DNA from: Clytia hemisphaerica
Taxonomy: Eukaryota > Cnidaria > Hydrozoa > Leptothecata > Clytiidae
Assembly (NCBI GenBank): GCA_902728285.1
Contig: CACVBU010001392.1
Location: 221,060 to 285,059 of the forward strand
Direction of reading: 5' to 3'
Length of the DNA: 64,000 bases
Positions within the stretch are counted from its first letter, which is position 1, and every line of letters begins with the position of its first letter. The translations under genes and the position numbers were made by a program. This document shows positions 23,569 to 35,195 of this stretch, piece by piece. The notes beneath the pieces are model-generated. The model was not told the origin of the DNA. It searched no databases and was given only the letters and a program-made list of their open reading frames with translations.

Positions 23569-25755
23569 AGTTTTTCTGTTTATCTTTGTATAATTTGAAT
23601 TTATAAAGTTTCAATCTTGATAATCTTCCTATAAGAAAATTAGGCAGTAAGTATTAGAAATGATATAGATTATAAAACTTTTCATTAATTTCCAAGAAAA
23701 CCATTATCTATTGTATGTATGCTAACAGAAAACGGAATATCATATGGTTCAACCCCCCATTTAGTGCAAATGTTAAAACCAATGTTGCAAAAAGATCTCT
23801 TTACTTTTTGTCGTGAAAAACTTTCCAAAGACTTCACAAACTTTTTAACAGAAATAACCTCAAAGTTAGTTACAGCCGTATGTTAATGGCTCAAAAAAAT
23901 GTAACCTCTGTCTCACAGAAAAATTTCATATAATTATGTCAGAACTCGATCTCGTTAACAAAAGATCTGAACTTATTTCTAAATGTCGTCATAACAACAA
24001 ATTTATTCCAAAAAACTTTGAATCGATCCCCCCGGACAAATCATAAATTTTCTTTTCAATACTTTTTTAATGCTTTCGTCATTGTTTTTATTTCCTAGTT
24101 TTATTGCACTAATTATCCAGTTTTTTAACTTTTTACGTCGAATTTCAGATTTTTCAATCATTGTTAATTTAGGTTTATTCTGGTTTATTTGGGTTTAATT
24201 GCTATTTTAATGAAAGGTACTTTTTCATTGGTCAGCGATAATTGGGAAACTTTGTGATGACGTCATCATACATATGATTAGTGTAAAAACACGAAACTCA
24301 GAGTAATGTACTTTACTTAGTTTTTTTTCAAATGGAAGATGACTTTTAAAAATATTGATACATGGCTCTGGTTTCTTGAACTGATTGAGCACTCTATGAC
24401 ATTGTTTTGCCACATTTGTGTATGCTATGAAGCACTTCCTATAAACCACATTTCACGCACGTGACTCCTCAAACAATTTTAAGTACCAGCCTAGACTAAA
24501 ACTCCTACATTAGAATTAGAAACTAGACATTGAAATTTTTTGTCTTCTTATACTTACTATGCTTGCTATATCATCTAGGAAAGAAACGGTACAAAAATGC
24601 GAACCTAATCATTTCTTTGATTTTTTTCATTGCATACACAAACTCGCAAAATGTTCCTAGTGGACAGTCTTTGGATAACAAAATATTTGGCGTTTCCACA
24701 AATCAGTATAGCCCTAGCCCTTCATATAATAAAGTATAAGGGAAATCGTATTTGGATGTACGGGAAACGCATATTTGTACCCAATGCTGAATGCAAGCAT
24801 CTAAGCTAAAGTCCCTCTTCGTGTACTTTTTCGCTAATGATTGACAGATTAAAGTAACATAACAAATATAACAAATAAAACGATTCTAAATTTTTAGTTT
24901 TTCTTTTATATCTCCATATATGTTTACCAATCCACTCAGCAGGGGAGTCTTCATTTATACATCAATGTCAATGATAATGATGCTGTAAGCACCAGGTTAA
25001 ACATGCAGTAATTAGACAGTTAGTCACACTAGGAAATCTAGCTTTCAGAAAAAACAACATCAGTCATCTACAGGATACATTTCAACAACAAGGATGAGAG
25101 TTACCTGAATCAAGTTTGCAAGACAATAATAATTAAAACTAAAAGTTGGAAACAAAATAAAACGTGCAGCAGCCAAAATCAACCAACTAAAATTTGTCAT
25201 TCATTCCCGAGACAGCGCTTCGATCTTTAAGGCCTTGTATATACGCTAAAGTAAAACAATTACGCACATGTAAATGGGTCATTGTTTGAGGTCCGGCAAA
25301 ATTTCCGGGAGATAGCCTATCCGGCAGTGCGCGGATCTAGGCGGGTTCCACCTCCCCCGTAGATCTTTTTCTTGGGAAGTTGATCTTCAAATTAGTTTTC
25401 AAGGTTGGCTTGGCTCAAATTTTTTCATCTAACCGTATGGCACAAATTTCTCTTTTTGAAAGTGATAGTCTGCTATCAGCTCTCATCTCAATTTCTCAAA
25501 GTTTTTGAAAATGTTAATTTCATTAAAAAGCACCGGGTTATTTTTTCATGCATCTCTTTAGAAGTTTTGCGGCGCATTGTTTTGCTTGAGAGTCAAGTAA
25601 ACGATATAGCGCTTTCGCAGCACTAATCTTTGATACGCATTTTGGCGGGACGATAGTGTGGCTAACTGTTAGAAGGATTTCCCAGAGGCAGAGACTACTG
25701 ATAGATTTACTTACTTTTTGATACTTTTTGAAGGCTTCTTTGTTTGTCTCAACAA
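23569..25755. other. Intergenic, start of the gap between CHTF18 and ZZEF1
   Basis: AT-rich sequence upstream of the CHTF18 start codon. No coding exon with usable splice sites is recognisable, and no TATA box or CpG-rich promoter can be assigned with confidence. Short ORFs here show no family resemblance. Confidence 0.4.
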
Positions 25756-27452
25756 TCATCCAATTTGAGAAATCCGATGATGGACCATGACTTTGATGCT
25801 ATTTGAATCAGCTCTCCTAAGAGGAAAGTAATTCGGCAGCAGTGGCTCGTCCGGTAGTGAATTGAGAAAATGGTCCAATTGATGTTTAAAACTAGTTTTG
25901 GAGCAGTTTTTGAGGTTACGGATGGATTGTGGGAGGGCATTAAATAGTCTGGGACCTTCTTCTGACAGGGAGTCTCTCCATATGTTTTTTTGCCTTATGT
26001 TCACCTCTTTTAGATAACATTTTCTACCCAGTCTCTGGTTATCGTAACTGAAGATGCCACCTTTGTTTTCAGCATAGTTAAAATTTGGTACAAGCTGTTC
26101 TAGGATGCTCCAGGTGTAGATAATCCTGTATCTTTCTCTGCGCCGCTCCAGGCTGTATAGTTTAAGTTCTTTGAGCTTCTCCCAATAGTTGAGATGTTGA
26201 AGTGTAGGGATTCTATTTAGGTAAGATTTTTGAAGTGATTCCAGTTGTTGGATCAGATATCTTTTTGAAGGTGACCACAGCTGGGAGCAATAGTCAATGC
26301 GTGGTAGTACCAGTGACTTCCAAAGAGTTAGCATTACTTGACAATCTCTTGTTTTGAACGTTCGATGGATCCAAGCAATGATACTTTTGACTTTCTCGAT
26401 CTGGTTTGTAATGTGTTTGCTGTATGTCATGTTAACATCCAGAGTGACTCCTAAATCCTTCACGTCCATCTTGGTTTCGATAGGAGAGCCAGTGTCTGAG
26501 AGGTAACTTGAGTGTTCTTTCAGTTCTTCATTTTTTCCGTATTTAAGATGTTCAAACTTCAAGCCATTGAGCTGCATGTTGTTTAATGATGTCCATTGAT
26601 ACACCACATCAAGGTCGTTTTGTAGAAATTGAACATCAGTGTTATTAGAGATCTCCTTCATTAAACGTGTATCGTCGGCAAATGAAGATAGAAATGAATG
26701 TAGGATGTTAGTGTCAATATCTTGGATCATTATCAGGAAGAGAAGTGGACCAAGAACTGATCCTTGGGGGACGCCAGAAATGACTTCTGCTTTTTTGGAG
26801 AGGATGTAGTCAACAGATACTTGTTGGGTCCTACCGGTAAGGAAGGATCTGATCCATTGCAGTAATTTGCCAGTTATACCATTTCTCTCGATTTTATGGA
26901 GTAAGATTGTATGTATGTATTGTATTGTATGTAACTGCTCCATTTGACAGCTTGCCCTCCCTCTCTCGTTCTTTTCTCTTTATCTTATCCCCCTCTTATG
27001 CAGAGTCTTCTTCTTTTTTCATCATCAGTCCTTTTGACGTTCTATATTTAACCTTTATCTCACCTACATTTTCACTAAAGGGACTTATTTTATTTTTTTC
27101 CTCGTGTCTCCAGTATTTAGGTTTTATTTCTAAAAAAGTTTTTTGATTTATTACATTATATAACCATTACATGATTTTATTTTCATTTTTGTTAGATATC
27201 ATTATTTTGTTAGATATTATCAAACTGACATGATACCTTTTTGCAGCATAAAAAGTGCTGTATTTTTATTATTTACGGTTTTAGTGAATAGGTTTCCATA
27301 TAATTTCTAGCTTTTAGTAGTTAACCTTATGGTTTTGCCTCTCGTGAAGCTATATATATAATTTACTTATGCTTCTCCAGATATTTATCACGCCGTATGG
27401 TGGTTTTTACAAAATGTATATAGTTTTTAACGAGTCCTTAAAAAAAAGAAAA

Positions 27453-27483
<31 letters not shown>

Positions 27484-27744
27484 CACGGTCAAATGCCTTG
27501 CTGAAATCAAGGTAAATAACGTCAACGTTACGTCCTTTTTCAATGTGATGGATGAGTCGTTCTGTGTGCGAAAGAAGTTGGCTAAGACATGATCTTCCAG
27601 ACCTGAATCCATGTTGATTATCGTTAAAGAGGTCGTTTTCTTCTAGATGATTTTGTAGCCGTTTTCTGACAATCTTCTCGAAGATCTTTGTTACATGCGA
27701 AGTTAATGCTACAGGTCGATAGTTTTCAGGTAGGCCTTGGTTGC
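25756..27744 (-). pseudogene. Non-LTR retrotransposon reverse transcriptase fragment (jockey/CR1-like), 5'-truncated and interrupted
   Basis: The C-terminal part (25756 to about 26910) reads as an open frame with the RT motifs GVPQGSVLGPLLFL and the catalytic FADDT, then the thumb and a C-terminal tail typical of jockey/CR1-type elements. The upstream part (about 27480-27744) continues the same protein: LPENYRPVALTS and the motif with the first catalytic Asp, YLDFSKAFD. The two halves are separated by a 570-bp insertion at 26911-27480. The endonuclease and ORF1 regions are missing, so the copy is dead. Confidence 0.9.
26911..27480 (+). mobile_element. Retroposon insertion ending in (ATCTT)n inside the RT fragment
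   Basis: The insert splits the RT frame between the Asp of the first catalytic motif and the following ILLHKIERNG segment. Its right end is A-rich and then runs into five copies of ATCTT (about 27452-27480), a simple-repeat tail typical of CR1/L2-type non-LTR ends. It is therefore probably the 3' end of another LINE or a SINE in plus orientation. It encodes nothing recognisable. Confidence 0.7.
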
Positions 27745-28257
27745 CTTTTTTTTGCCTTTGCCCTATGTTTGATTATCAAGAGATTTTGCTTTTTCTTACC
27801 TGTATTGTCTTGTATTTTCCCATGTATGCACACAGTGGCCTTATGGATGCCTGCCAATTTTTCAGATTTTGAGATTTCATTCAGTGTTGTTGTTTTTTTT
27901 ACTTTTTTTCGCGCCAATTTGCTGTAATCCTTCGGCCCGCCCGTTAGGGATCATCTTTTAAGTCACAGTGAGCTGCTTTCCTTAACTCGGTAACCTTAAG
28001 TCTTGGTTTAAACGCACGCTGCGAGATAGTGAGATAACTGTCAGGTAATGTGAAAAAATGGCCACTCACAAATTAAATAAACTCAAAAAATTGACTTCGA
28101 AAAATTGTTTCCTTCCAAATGATTTCTCTTCCAGACTGCTACCGTATTTGTAAGTTCTTCATATATTTGACTGTTTAAATCTCTTAGCTACATAGATAGA
28201 GCGCGCAGAAATGGTTTTTCGTATGAAAGGATGCAAGGCGTCAACACGGAGAGCATA
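27745..28257. other. Intergenic stretch, no gene seen
   Basis: Between the RT fragment and the foldback MITE I see no coding exon, RNA gene or clear repeat boundary. Confidence 0.4.
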
Positions 28258-28435
28258 GACCTTTTTTTAAAGAGGCAGCCATGTTGAATAATTATGTACT
28301 CCAGCATAAAAACAATGATACAGCCATGCATAATTTTTGAAATATGCAAGATACAATAATTATGCATGGCTGTATCATTGTTTTTATGCTGGAGTACATA
28401 ATTATTCAACATGGCTGCCTCTTTAAAAAAAGGTC
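28258..28435. mobile_element. 178-bp foldback MITE with TA target duplication, copy 2
   Basis: Near-perfect inverted arms with termini GACCTTTTTT and internal ATGTTGAATAATTATG. TA lies at 28256-28257 and 28436-28437. Arms match each other better than in the copy at 9912-10093, so this copy looks younger. Confidence 0.9.
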
Positions 28436-28691
28436 TATTGAAAGCTATCCTGAACATGCCAGCCACACACAGCGCCATATCTTGGAATACTGAAGGAAAC
28501 TGAAATCTGGCCGATGAAAAACAGAGTTGAGTATATTGAGTATAGCAGGCTAATGCTTATCCAAAACCTCGTAACATCATCACGAAGCAGCAAAGGAAAA
28601 ATGCTAATTCTTATTGTTTAAAACGAAACTATTATTAGTGGGATGTTGTTTTATTCTCAGCGAATACTAGCTAAGTTATTTGAAATGAAAC

Positions 28692-28855
28692 TACCTTAAG
28701 TGGATTAATTTTGGCTTGGAGTAAATTAGCCAGCTAAATCCCTGCCAAATTTTACAAATTGATCAATCGTCAAATTAAAATCCCCACCAAAAATTGTATT
28801 TTTAGCAATCGCCAAATTAAATCTACGCCTACCCAAAATTAATCCACTTAAGGTA
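28692..28855. mobile_element. 164-bp MITE, TACCTTAAGTGGATTAATTT termini, copy 1
   Basis: The termini TACCTTAAGTGGATTAATTT and their reverse complement enclose an interior rich in GCCAAATTAAA repeats. A longer relative is at 41492-41818. Confidence 0.85.
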
Positions 28856-29090
28856 TCTTTCATTCAGCAGATCAGGCAGATACTATCAGTTAAGTGGAAA
28901 TACCTCCATTTAAAGCATGTTCAAAGTTCACTATCAGTTACATCAACATGCCAAAAACATTTTGTTCAACCACCCTCACTTCAAGATAGGCACAGATAGG
29001 CCACCATAGAATGAACTTCCTTTTATAGGATGAACCATATTCATGTGGCTTTCAGCCTTGCACTCCATCACAGAGCCTATTTCAGTCAGG

Positions 29091-29476
29091 CACATCCTGG
29101 CAAATGAACGGGGTGAGCATCGCATTTGCATGGGGTATTCGTCACCCAGTGTACTGTAAATGAGATAGGACGTCTCTGGCTAAAAGCATGAAAATGAATA
29201 AAAATGAACTTCAAACTGAAAAAGGGAAAAAAGGAAGAAAACTGGGAACTTTATTTTTTCATTACAAGTTTCTTCAATCTTCGAAGACAAAATTGACCCA
29301 TGGAAAAAAAATTTCATCTATGTAGTTCTTTGAAATGAAGCAAAATATTTCCAACCCGGTTCAATTAAACTGGGTATTCGGCGATATTATGTCACTTTCG
29401 TTTTCGACCCCGTTCATTTGCCAATGGTCGCAAGTGAAAAATACCCCGTTCATTTGCCGGGATGTGCCTGACTGTA
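29091..29476. mobile_element. 386-bp nested MITE, CAGTCAGGCACATCC termini
   Basis: The left end CAGTCAGGCACATCCTGGCA and right end GCCGGGATGTGCCTGACTG are inverted repeats that extend about 30 bp (through AAATGAACGGGG). It sits inside the composite element, next to its left arm. Confidence 0.8.
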
Positions 29477-29496
29477 TTTGAGATATTTTACTAACT

Positions 29497-29838
29497 ACAA
29501 TCAAGGTCATAATATTTGAGAAAAAAGGGAAATCCACCGGGAAGTTTTTGAACCACAATCGATTTGTAAGTGCTCTAAAGTAGGTTGGAAGGGTAGAGTT
29601 TTAACTCTGAGTTTTAACATGAGACTTAAGACTTAGGACCTTAGGATCTGAGGATCCAAAAGTTCAAAAATAGTCCAATAAGACTCAGAATATAGCCTGG
29701 AAGTCTGCCAACCCCTCCCAAATTGAAATATTCGATTAAATTAAAAAGATGGCCAAAAATCGACTTTCTCGCCAGAACTTTAAATCTTGAAAAACGTTAA
29801 AATAGCCAAAATTCTCAATATATTATGACCTTGATTGT
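29497..29838. repeat. 342-bp direct repeat unit, copy 1
   Basis: The unit begins ACAATCAAGGTCATAATAT and ends with its reverse complement, ATATTATGACCTTGATTGT, so it is itself terminally inverted. It is almost identical over its full length to 30162-30503; I noticed only one difference. Confidence 0.95.
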
Positions 29839-30161
29839 CTTTGGAAATCAAAAATGCCAAATTCTGCTCTGCTGGGGGTCTAATTTCAAACTTAAGTCAT
29901 ATTTCCCGGTTAAAAATATCCCTTTCTTCGGTTTAACAGCCAAAAACTTTTAAAAAATTGAAAATTTTCTCAAATATTGGCATTTTTAGATTTCTGTAAA
30001 CGGGACCTTATCAAAAAGTGAAATATTTCACCAAAAACTGATTTTGACCTATTGAAAATGCTTCAAAATGGTCGGAAAAGGGTTATTTTTCAAATTTTTG
30101 GGGTTTTCTCCTAATTTTAGACCCCCCGCAGAGCAGAAATCGGCATTTTTAATTTTCAAAG

Positions 30162-30503
30162 ACAATCAAGGTCATAATATTTGAGAAAAAAGGGAAATCC
30201 ACCGGGAAGTTTTTGAACCACAATCGATTTGTAAGTGCTCTAAAGTAGGTTGGAAGGGTAGAGTTTTAACTCTGAGTTTTAACATGAGACTTAAGACTTA
30301 GGACCTTAGGATCTGAGGATCCAAAAGTTCAAAAATAGTCCAATAAGACTCAGAATATAGCCTGGAAGTCTGCCAACCCCTCCCAAATTGAAATATTCGA
30401 TTAAATTAAAAAGATGGCCAAAAATCGACTTTCTCGCCAGAACTTTAAATCTTGAAAAACGGTAAAATAGCCAAAATTCTCAATATATTATGACCTTGAT
30501 TGT
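30162..30503. repeat. 342-bp direct repeat unit, copy 2
   Basis: Same unit and orientation as 29497-29838. The 323-bp spacer between the copies (29839-30161) also has inverted ends: CTTTGGAAATCAAAAATGCC with GGCATTTTTAATTTTCAAAG at the other side. Confidence 0.95.
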
Positions 30504-30766
30504 AGCCAAGAGAAAAATTTTAAACCTTTATTATTTGAATGCATGCCTTTTTAAAAATACTCAAATATAAAAACATTTAAAAATTATTAACTTGGTCGTT
30601 AGTCAAAAACGTCATTAAAATTGATTAGCCTCTGCGATGGATTGCAAGGCTGAAAGCCACATGAATATGGTTCATCATAAAAGGAAGTTCATTCTATGGT
30701 GGCCTATCTTGAAATGAAGGTGGTTGAACAAAATGTTTTGGCATATTGATGTAACTGACTATGTAA

Positions 30767-32018
30767 TGTCTTTCTTTTTATTACGGAAACCAAACAAGTG
30801 AGAACAAGTCATATTAAAACTAAAAGTCAGCACTCTGTGGTTGTGACGTAGGTTTTGTTTGTAATCGATTTTCACAGTTTCTTGTTTCTACGTCATTTTT
30901 TAAACCTTTTTTGTAGGAGAATTTTATAACACTTCATGGCAGATTAAAAAGACAATTAGAAAACGAAAGCTTCTTTGTTTTTCATTTTTGTATTTATACA
31001 TGAGGAAGAATGAAATTTTCAGAAGATGCTTTATTCGATACAAGGATTTCCATTTCTGTAATATCGCGATTCCCCATGGTTGTGAAATGGTATCTATGGG
31101 TAATTCCTTTGTTCTTTTACCAGGGATCGAATTAGCGTATCGCATTTTGCAATTCGCGATGCGTTTTTGGATTACTTACAAGCTAAAAACTGAAAATTTT
31201 AGGATGCAAAATCATGCTTATCAAAAAATTGCGATGCACTTTCTATCCCTAATTTCGATGCCTGTTTTGCTATTTTCTTTTGTTCTGTGTGACGTCAAAA
31301 AGCTTTGCAAATCAAAGTACTTCCACTAACTGACTACATATATCACCTAAAAAGAAATTAAGTCCTTATCAGGAGAAACTTAGCTATCTTGTTCAAAATG
31401 AAATCATTTCTTTTGAAACGAAACTACTGAAAGTTAATTTAATATCGACATCCCTCGTCTAATTCCAACATCCTTCTTTAGAGACAGGAATAATATAAAA
31501 GCTTGAATCACTGATTGAAAAAGGATTATTCCTCTGTGACCACTAAGCAAAGAAAAACTGTTTTGACCTTTCAATCAATTTCAATTTTCAGCTGATATAA
31601 AGGGTGTCAGAATTAGATGAGGGATGTCGATATTAGACCAAGTTACCTTATATCATATTTAGAAAGAAACTATCTTTTCTGAAACACAAAAACAATAAAT
31701 AAAGTGCCTTGTCTCGCTTTCTCGTTTTATTTTCTGATAGTGAGCATGCACATTTAGTTACATTATATACATGTTATGGTTGTTTGTTGTTTTTTTTGCT
31801 CCTAGTATTCAATGCATATAACAATCACACCACCAAGTAAAACTGAGTAAAAGGATATTCTTATCTCTTGTGCACAGTTGCTAACACCTTTGCTATCATT
31901 ATCATCATCCCATGTTGTGAACATTGAGCCGCCACAATATGTCCAATCTCCGATGTCTGATATAGTTGTTTGGGAGAATGCAACGGTGTTTTGAATAATT
32001 ACTCCAGCAGTAACCGTA
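30767..32018. other. Intergenic: one MITE, an orphan ORF, otherwise unassigned
   Basis: A member of the ATCGACATCCCT MITE family lies at about 31430-31650. A minus-strand ORF around 31802-32056 encodes a Trp/Cys/Asp-containing peptide (with GDWTYCGGSM) followed by a hydrophobic end. It overlaps the next MITE and I do not recognise it. Nothing else is supported here. Confidence 0.4.
31430..31650. mobile_element. MITE of the GGTCTAATGTCGACATCCC family, copy 1
   Basis: Inverted ends (ATATCGACATCCCTCGTCTAA at the left; TTAGATGAGGGATGTCGATA at the right) enclose subterminal CCTTCTTTAGAGACAGG and its mirror. Others are at 32019, 44095 and 61026. Confidence 0.75.
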
Positions 32019-32225
32019 AGTTGGTCTAATGTCGACATCCCTTTTCTATTCCTCACCCTTCTTTAGAGATAGGAATAATAAGAAGGTCAGAATCATTGAT
32101 GGACTCCTTTATGGATTGCTAAGCAAAGAAAATTAGTTTCAATCAGCCATTCCAACCTTCTTATTATTCCTATCTCTAAAGAAGGGTGACAAAATTAGAA
32201 GAGGGATGTTCACATTAGACCAACT
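32019..32225. mobile_element. MITE of the GGTCTAATGTCGACATCCC family, copy 2
   Basis: Termini AGTTGGTCTAATGTCGACAT and ATTAGACCAACT are inverted, as are the subterminal CTTCTTTAGAGATAGGAATA blocks. It is about 207 bp with no coding content. Confidence 0.85.
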
Positions 32226-32279
32226 AACAGTAATTTATTTAATGATAACGTCCTATAATTGATTTGTCATTTACAACAC

Positions 32280-33470
32280 ATCAGTGGTTTTTTCAAGCAC
32301 CCAAATGCCCCCGTTAGACGGAGGCATTAAACTCAATTCAAATTGAGTTTTAAAAACTCAATTTGAAAGAAAATTAAAAAAAGTTTATTATTCTCTTTTA
32401 CAAGAAAAAAGTAAAAGATCAAATTTAACCATATAAAGCACTTTATAAGTCTCTCTTCCCCTTTTTTAAACCCATTAAAAGGATTTAAAAATGAATGAAA
32501 CCCATAGTTAGAGTTTACTCAGTTATCACAGCTGCAGTTGATTCTTTTAATTGAGTTTTATATATCCCCCTTCTCCTTGATTGAAGATGAAATTGAAATT
32601 ATTCTTGATCTTCAATAAAGGAGACAATTTTTAATTGAGTTTAATTGCTGCCAAAATGCAAAAACTTGTTTTCAAATGAACCAGTATTTATGAACACTGA
32701 CTTTTCAACATAACATTACATTTACATTCTTCTATTAGCTCATTCAATTACGTAGAGTGCTGGTTTAGAAGCACCACTATTACTATATCATTAGTGGTTC
32801 ATTTTTTAATTTTTCAAAATGTGAAATTTTTCATCATCTTCTCATTTAAAAAGAGCTGTGATTTAGATATTTTCAGTAATTTAATTAACTTTGATCATAG
32901 ATAAATTCTAGGTATATACACATTCAACTTTTGCTGATTCAAAGTGCCAGTTGAGACAAAATTTGCTCAGCTTTTTGAAAAATCACACTCTTTTGAGTGT
33001 CTTTTGAAAAATTTTATATAATTCTGGTGGAGTTTTTTTATCATTTAGCAGCAGTTCTTTACATAATTTTGTAGTTTTTTTAATTTGTTATTTGAATATG
33101 AGTTCAAGTTAAATTTAACAGTTAGTTTTGAGAGGACTTTTAAGGAAGTTCATTGATAAATTCTACAAATTCATTCAATTTTAACTGTTTTAAAGTGCTA
33201 GTTAAGACAGAAATATGCTCAGCTTTCAGGGGCTTCACTGTTTTAAAGTGCTAGTCAAGACAGAAATATGCTCAGCTTTCAGGGGCTTCGTCCCCTGAAC
33301 CCCCACCATGGCTAGCCCTGGACCCACAGGGGGCTCGAGGCGCCCCCCAGCCCCCAGCTTCTGTTATCCAGCCTTTGGCTGGATAGCGCGGCTTACGCCT
33401 TTAAAAGGAATTTGAAAGTACAAACGGAGGCATTGCTTAGTGCTTGGAAAAACCCCTGCAACTGTTACCT
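32280..33470. repeat. Possible 1.2-kb element with decayed inverted ends and a GC-rich end segment
   Basis: Left sequence GGTTTTTTCAAGCACCCAAATG is roughly mirrored at 33425-33462 (GCATTGCTTAGTGCTTGGAAA then AACC). The interior has ATTGAGTTTTA inverted motifs near 32335 and 32565-32640, a 53-bp direct duplication (33184-33289) and an unusually GC-rich block at 33270-33365. Boundaries are approximate. Confidence 0.45.
33184..33289. repeat. 53-bp direct tandem duplication
   Basis: Two adjacent copies of a 53-bp unit start ACTGTTTTAAAGTGCTAGT and end CTCAGCTTTCAGGGGCTTC. A third, diverged copy is near 32938-32975. Confidence 0.85.
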
Positions 33471-33771
33471 ATGTACAAGATAATTTATCCCTTTTTAGTG
33501 GCTGGAGTAATTTGTTATTCAATTAGGCTGTCGCGTTCTCCTGAACAACCAGCCTGTAAAGGAGGGAAATGTTACGCTGGAGCTGCGCCAACTTAACTGG
33601 GAAAAGTAGAAGGCAGCAGATCTCAAACCTCAAATCTACGCCGGAGATATCTGGCGCACAAGCCGCAATTTCCAGACTGGCTGAACAACTATTCCATTCA
33701 TCATCAAACATTTCTCAGAATGCAATTTGTATTTATTTTGTTTGTCTTCAATATCCATGATATGCACCACC

Positions 33772-33897
33772 GCAATATTTTCTGACATTACATCACAGAC
33801 CCAAGAGAAGATTGGTTTTAAATGACGTAAAATCAGTCAATACATCATTTTCAACCAATCAGCTGTTGGGTCCGTGGAAGACATTGCAATGGTGCAT
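33772..33897. mobile_element. 126-bp foldback element, ATGCACCACCGCAAT termini
   Basis: ATGCACCACCGCAATATTTTC at the left pairs with GACATTGCAATGGTGCAT at the right; further in, ACAGACCCAAGAG pairs with GTTGGGTCCGT and ATTGGTTTT with AACCAAT. It lies 1.3 kb upstream of the ZZEF1 start codon. Confidence 0.65.
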
Positions 33898-35195
33898 TTA
33901 AATAGAATTTGGACGAGAAAGTAAGGAATTAAAAGAAATTATAAATGGCAAAACAAGATGGGGGGTGAAGATGCAAGTAGAGAAGTGAACAAAAACAAAC
34001 AAAACAAAATAAAAAAGTCTGATACAGAAAGTAATAAGATTTATAACGAAAGTGAGAAGAACAACCTAAAAGGAGAAGGAAAAGAACATATAAATGGCAG
34101 TTAGGAACATTTGGCAAGTTCCTGTACTTGGCCACAATAAAAAAATCATAGCCACACTCATAAGAAAATTACGATCACAGCGCCTTTGTCTTTCCGCAAC
34201 TTTGTCCACCATTTTAAATGAGTTAACAATGAATCCAAAAGAGCACCCTAACTTTGGTAGGGTGAGGCGTCAATCAAATGTCAAAATCAGAAAATTCAAG
34301 ATGGAGTGTTTTTTTTTTCATTCTGCGCAATTTTTAAGGTCAGAAGACCAAAATTGGCCGAACCCCCTTTGGGGGTACTGAGTTACACTATAGACAAAAA
34401 TTATTGGTATTTTTTGGCTTTTTCAGGCCTTTAAATATATAAAATGTCAAAAATTTTGCAAATCTTGTCTTACTTTTTTCATTTGTTGTACTAGATTTCA
34501 TGAAGAAACAACAAAATAATCATATTCGGTTGAAAATTGTTTTTGTTTGCTTGCGCCCTAAAAAAGCTTGTTTTTATCCAATTTTAAGGCCATTTTTTTT
34601 AAGTTCATAAAGGACATTTTCAGAGACGGAAGTCTTCAATCTAATCTTTAAGCAAAATAAATTTCAAGTTTTTCACTTTTTTCAAAAATACATAATGCAA
34701 TGGCGTTTTCAGAAATCTCTTTTTAACAAGAAAAAGTCATCTTTAAACTTCATAAAAAAAGCAGTTTTTTTAAGGCAAGATTCTACAAAAAAGTTTAAAT
34801 GTTGACTGAAATTCTTTTTGCAGTGATAGTATTTTGGAGATACTCAAGGGAAATCAAAATCATTTGGGTTTGGGATGCGCCTATGTCCGCCATTATAGAA
34901 AATGAAATCTCTGCTAAGAGTCATTTTTCAGGCAAAAACCCAAATTTGGACTGAAAAGATCTCTAAAGTGGCAAAACACATGGACCCAATTTTTTTTGCA
35001 TTGATGTACTGTACTATAAAATAGATGACCCCAGACCCCATACTACATTATAATACAAGTTAGATATCTTAGCATTGATGTTTTGCATGATTAGTATGGA
35101 TACTTAAGTAGTAAAGGATACAAGAAGTAAATATTGTATACTTTATATGTTCTGTATAGTTTCACAATAATAACAATATTTTGAAATAATCTGCA
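33898..35195. other. Upstream region of ZZEF1, no gene seen
   Basis: AT-rich sequence leading into the ZZEF1 start codon. The 5' UTR and promoter must lie here or further upstream, but no unambiguous core element can be assigned. Short ORFs look accidental. Confidence 0.4.

Larger units (their letters stand above)
28930..30766. mobile_element. About 1.84-kb composite non-autonomous element with roughly 130-bp inverted ends
   Basis: The left arm (28930 to about 29077) and the right arm (about 30636-30766) are reverse complements, sharing for example CAGTTACATCAA, GAATGAACTTCCTTTTAT and ATATTCATGTGGCTTTCAGC. Between them lie a 386-bp nested MITE (29091-29476) and a 342-bp unit present twice around a 323-bp spacer. 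There is no transposase frame. Confidence 0.75.
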
